A stretch of DNA of 64,000 nucleotides, from contig CAZWCE010000001.1 of assembly GCA_964632505.1 (NCBI GenBank), forward strand, positions 513,914-577,913, in the 5' to 3' direction. The notes beneath the pieces are model-generated. The model searched no databases and was not told the DNA's origin. It saw only the letters and a list, made by a program, of their open reading frames with translations. Both the position numbers and the translations under genes were made by a program. The first letter of the stretch is position 1. Every line of letters starts with the position of its first letter. This document shows positions 63,968 through 64,000 of the stretch, one piece after another. Source of the DNA: CAZWCE01 sp964632505. GTDB lineage: Bacteria; Planctomycetota; Planctomycetia; Pirellulales; Thermoguttaceae.

Positions 63968-64000
63968 GCGTGATTGAAGAAAAAATGCTACGACTCCACC

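Noticed and set aside
1..64000. CRISPR array, prophage or complete insertion sequence
   Set aside because: No regularly spaced direct repeats, phage structural genes or transposase genes were seen.

Overview
The window looks like a chromosomal segment of a GC-rich planctomycete (Planctomycetota, probably Pirellulales-like). I infer this from gene content: a very long multi-repeat secretin, an HzsA-like multihaem/SUMF1 fusion, a sulfatase, many Tat-exported Gfo/Idh, DegT and isomerase-type enzymes, beta-helix and unclassified glycoside-hydrolase-like proteins, hopanoid-type HpnE, the futalosine-pathway enzyme MqnD, flagellar FliD/FliS and a betaine-lipid gene pair. No rRNA, CRISPR array, prophage or complete insertion sequence is visible. 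One tRNA gene (Pro, anticodon GGG) is present.

Layout. 1-9.8 kb is housekeeping: the 3' part of mnmE, hpnE, a degenerate receiver protein, pyrF, tRNA-Pro, a convergent manA / phosphomannomutase pair, an FGGY sugar kinase, cysteine synthase and a possible small ORF. 10-22.4 kb is envelope and cell-cycle related: a 1305-residue secretin, a lipoprotein whose 3' end overlaps a convergent BON protein, a SprA-type metalloprotease-like protein, a short DnaA, FxsA and a large exported TPR protein. 22.8-31.4 kb carries fliD-fliS, mqnD, a small CxxC protein, a thermonuclease-like protein and the btaA-btaB pair behind a good promoter. 31.5-36.5 kb has a chemoreceptor with its terminator, a 650-base AT-rich gap, and an ECF sigma / anti-sigma / secreted-protein cluster. 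36.8-44.7 kb has an AT-richer glycosyltransferase gene, a sulfatase, a one-domain GspF-like membrane protein, a GH20-like protein and a beta-helix protein. 44.8-50 kb has an AI-2E-family transporter, a Na+/Ca2+ exchanger-family protein, a Gfo/Idh/MocA oxidoreductase, a 164-bp MITE-like element and three copies of an 80-87 bp terminally palindromic repeat. 50-64 kb has a DUF5010/GH99-like protein, a GNAT acetyltransferase, a BNR-repeat protein, a calcineurin-like phosphoesterase, the HzsA/haem/SUMF1-type fusion, a small CPKC protein, a Tat-exported DegT-type aminotransferase, a URO-D family protein and a Tat-exported sugar isomerase/epimerase-like protein.

How the genes may work together (inference). 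ManA and phosphomannomutase make activated mannose precursors. BtaA and BtaB make a phosphorus-free betaine lipid. The sulfatase, beta-helix, GH-like, BNR and DUF5010 proteins fit extracellular polysaccharide breakdown. The ECF sigma, anti-sigma and exported helical protein form a likely envelope-stress module. The most unusual items are the four-part HzsA-like fusion, the new-looking terminally palindromic repeats (two of which bracket a small acidic lipoprotein gene), the MITE-like element whose end recurs at the right edge of the window, the domain I-less DnaA, and an exported PLP-type enzyme. All functional statements come from reading motifs by eye. No database search was possible.
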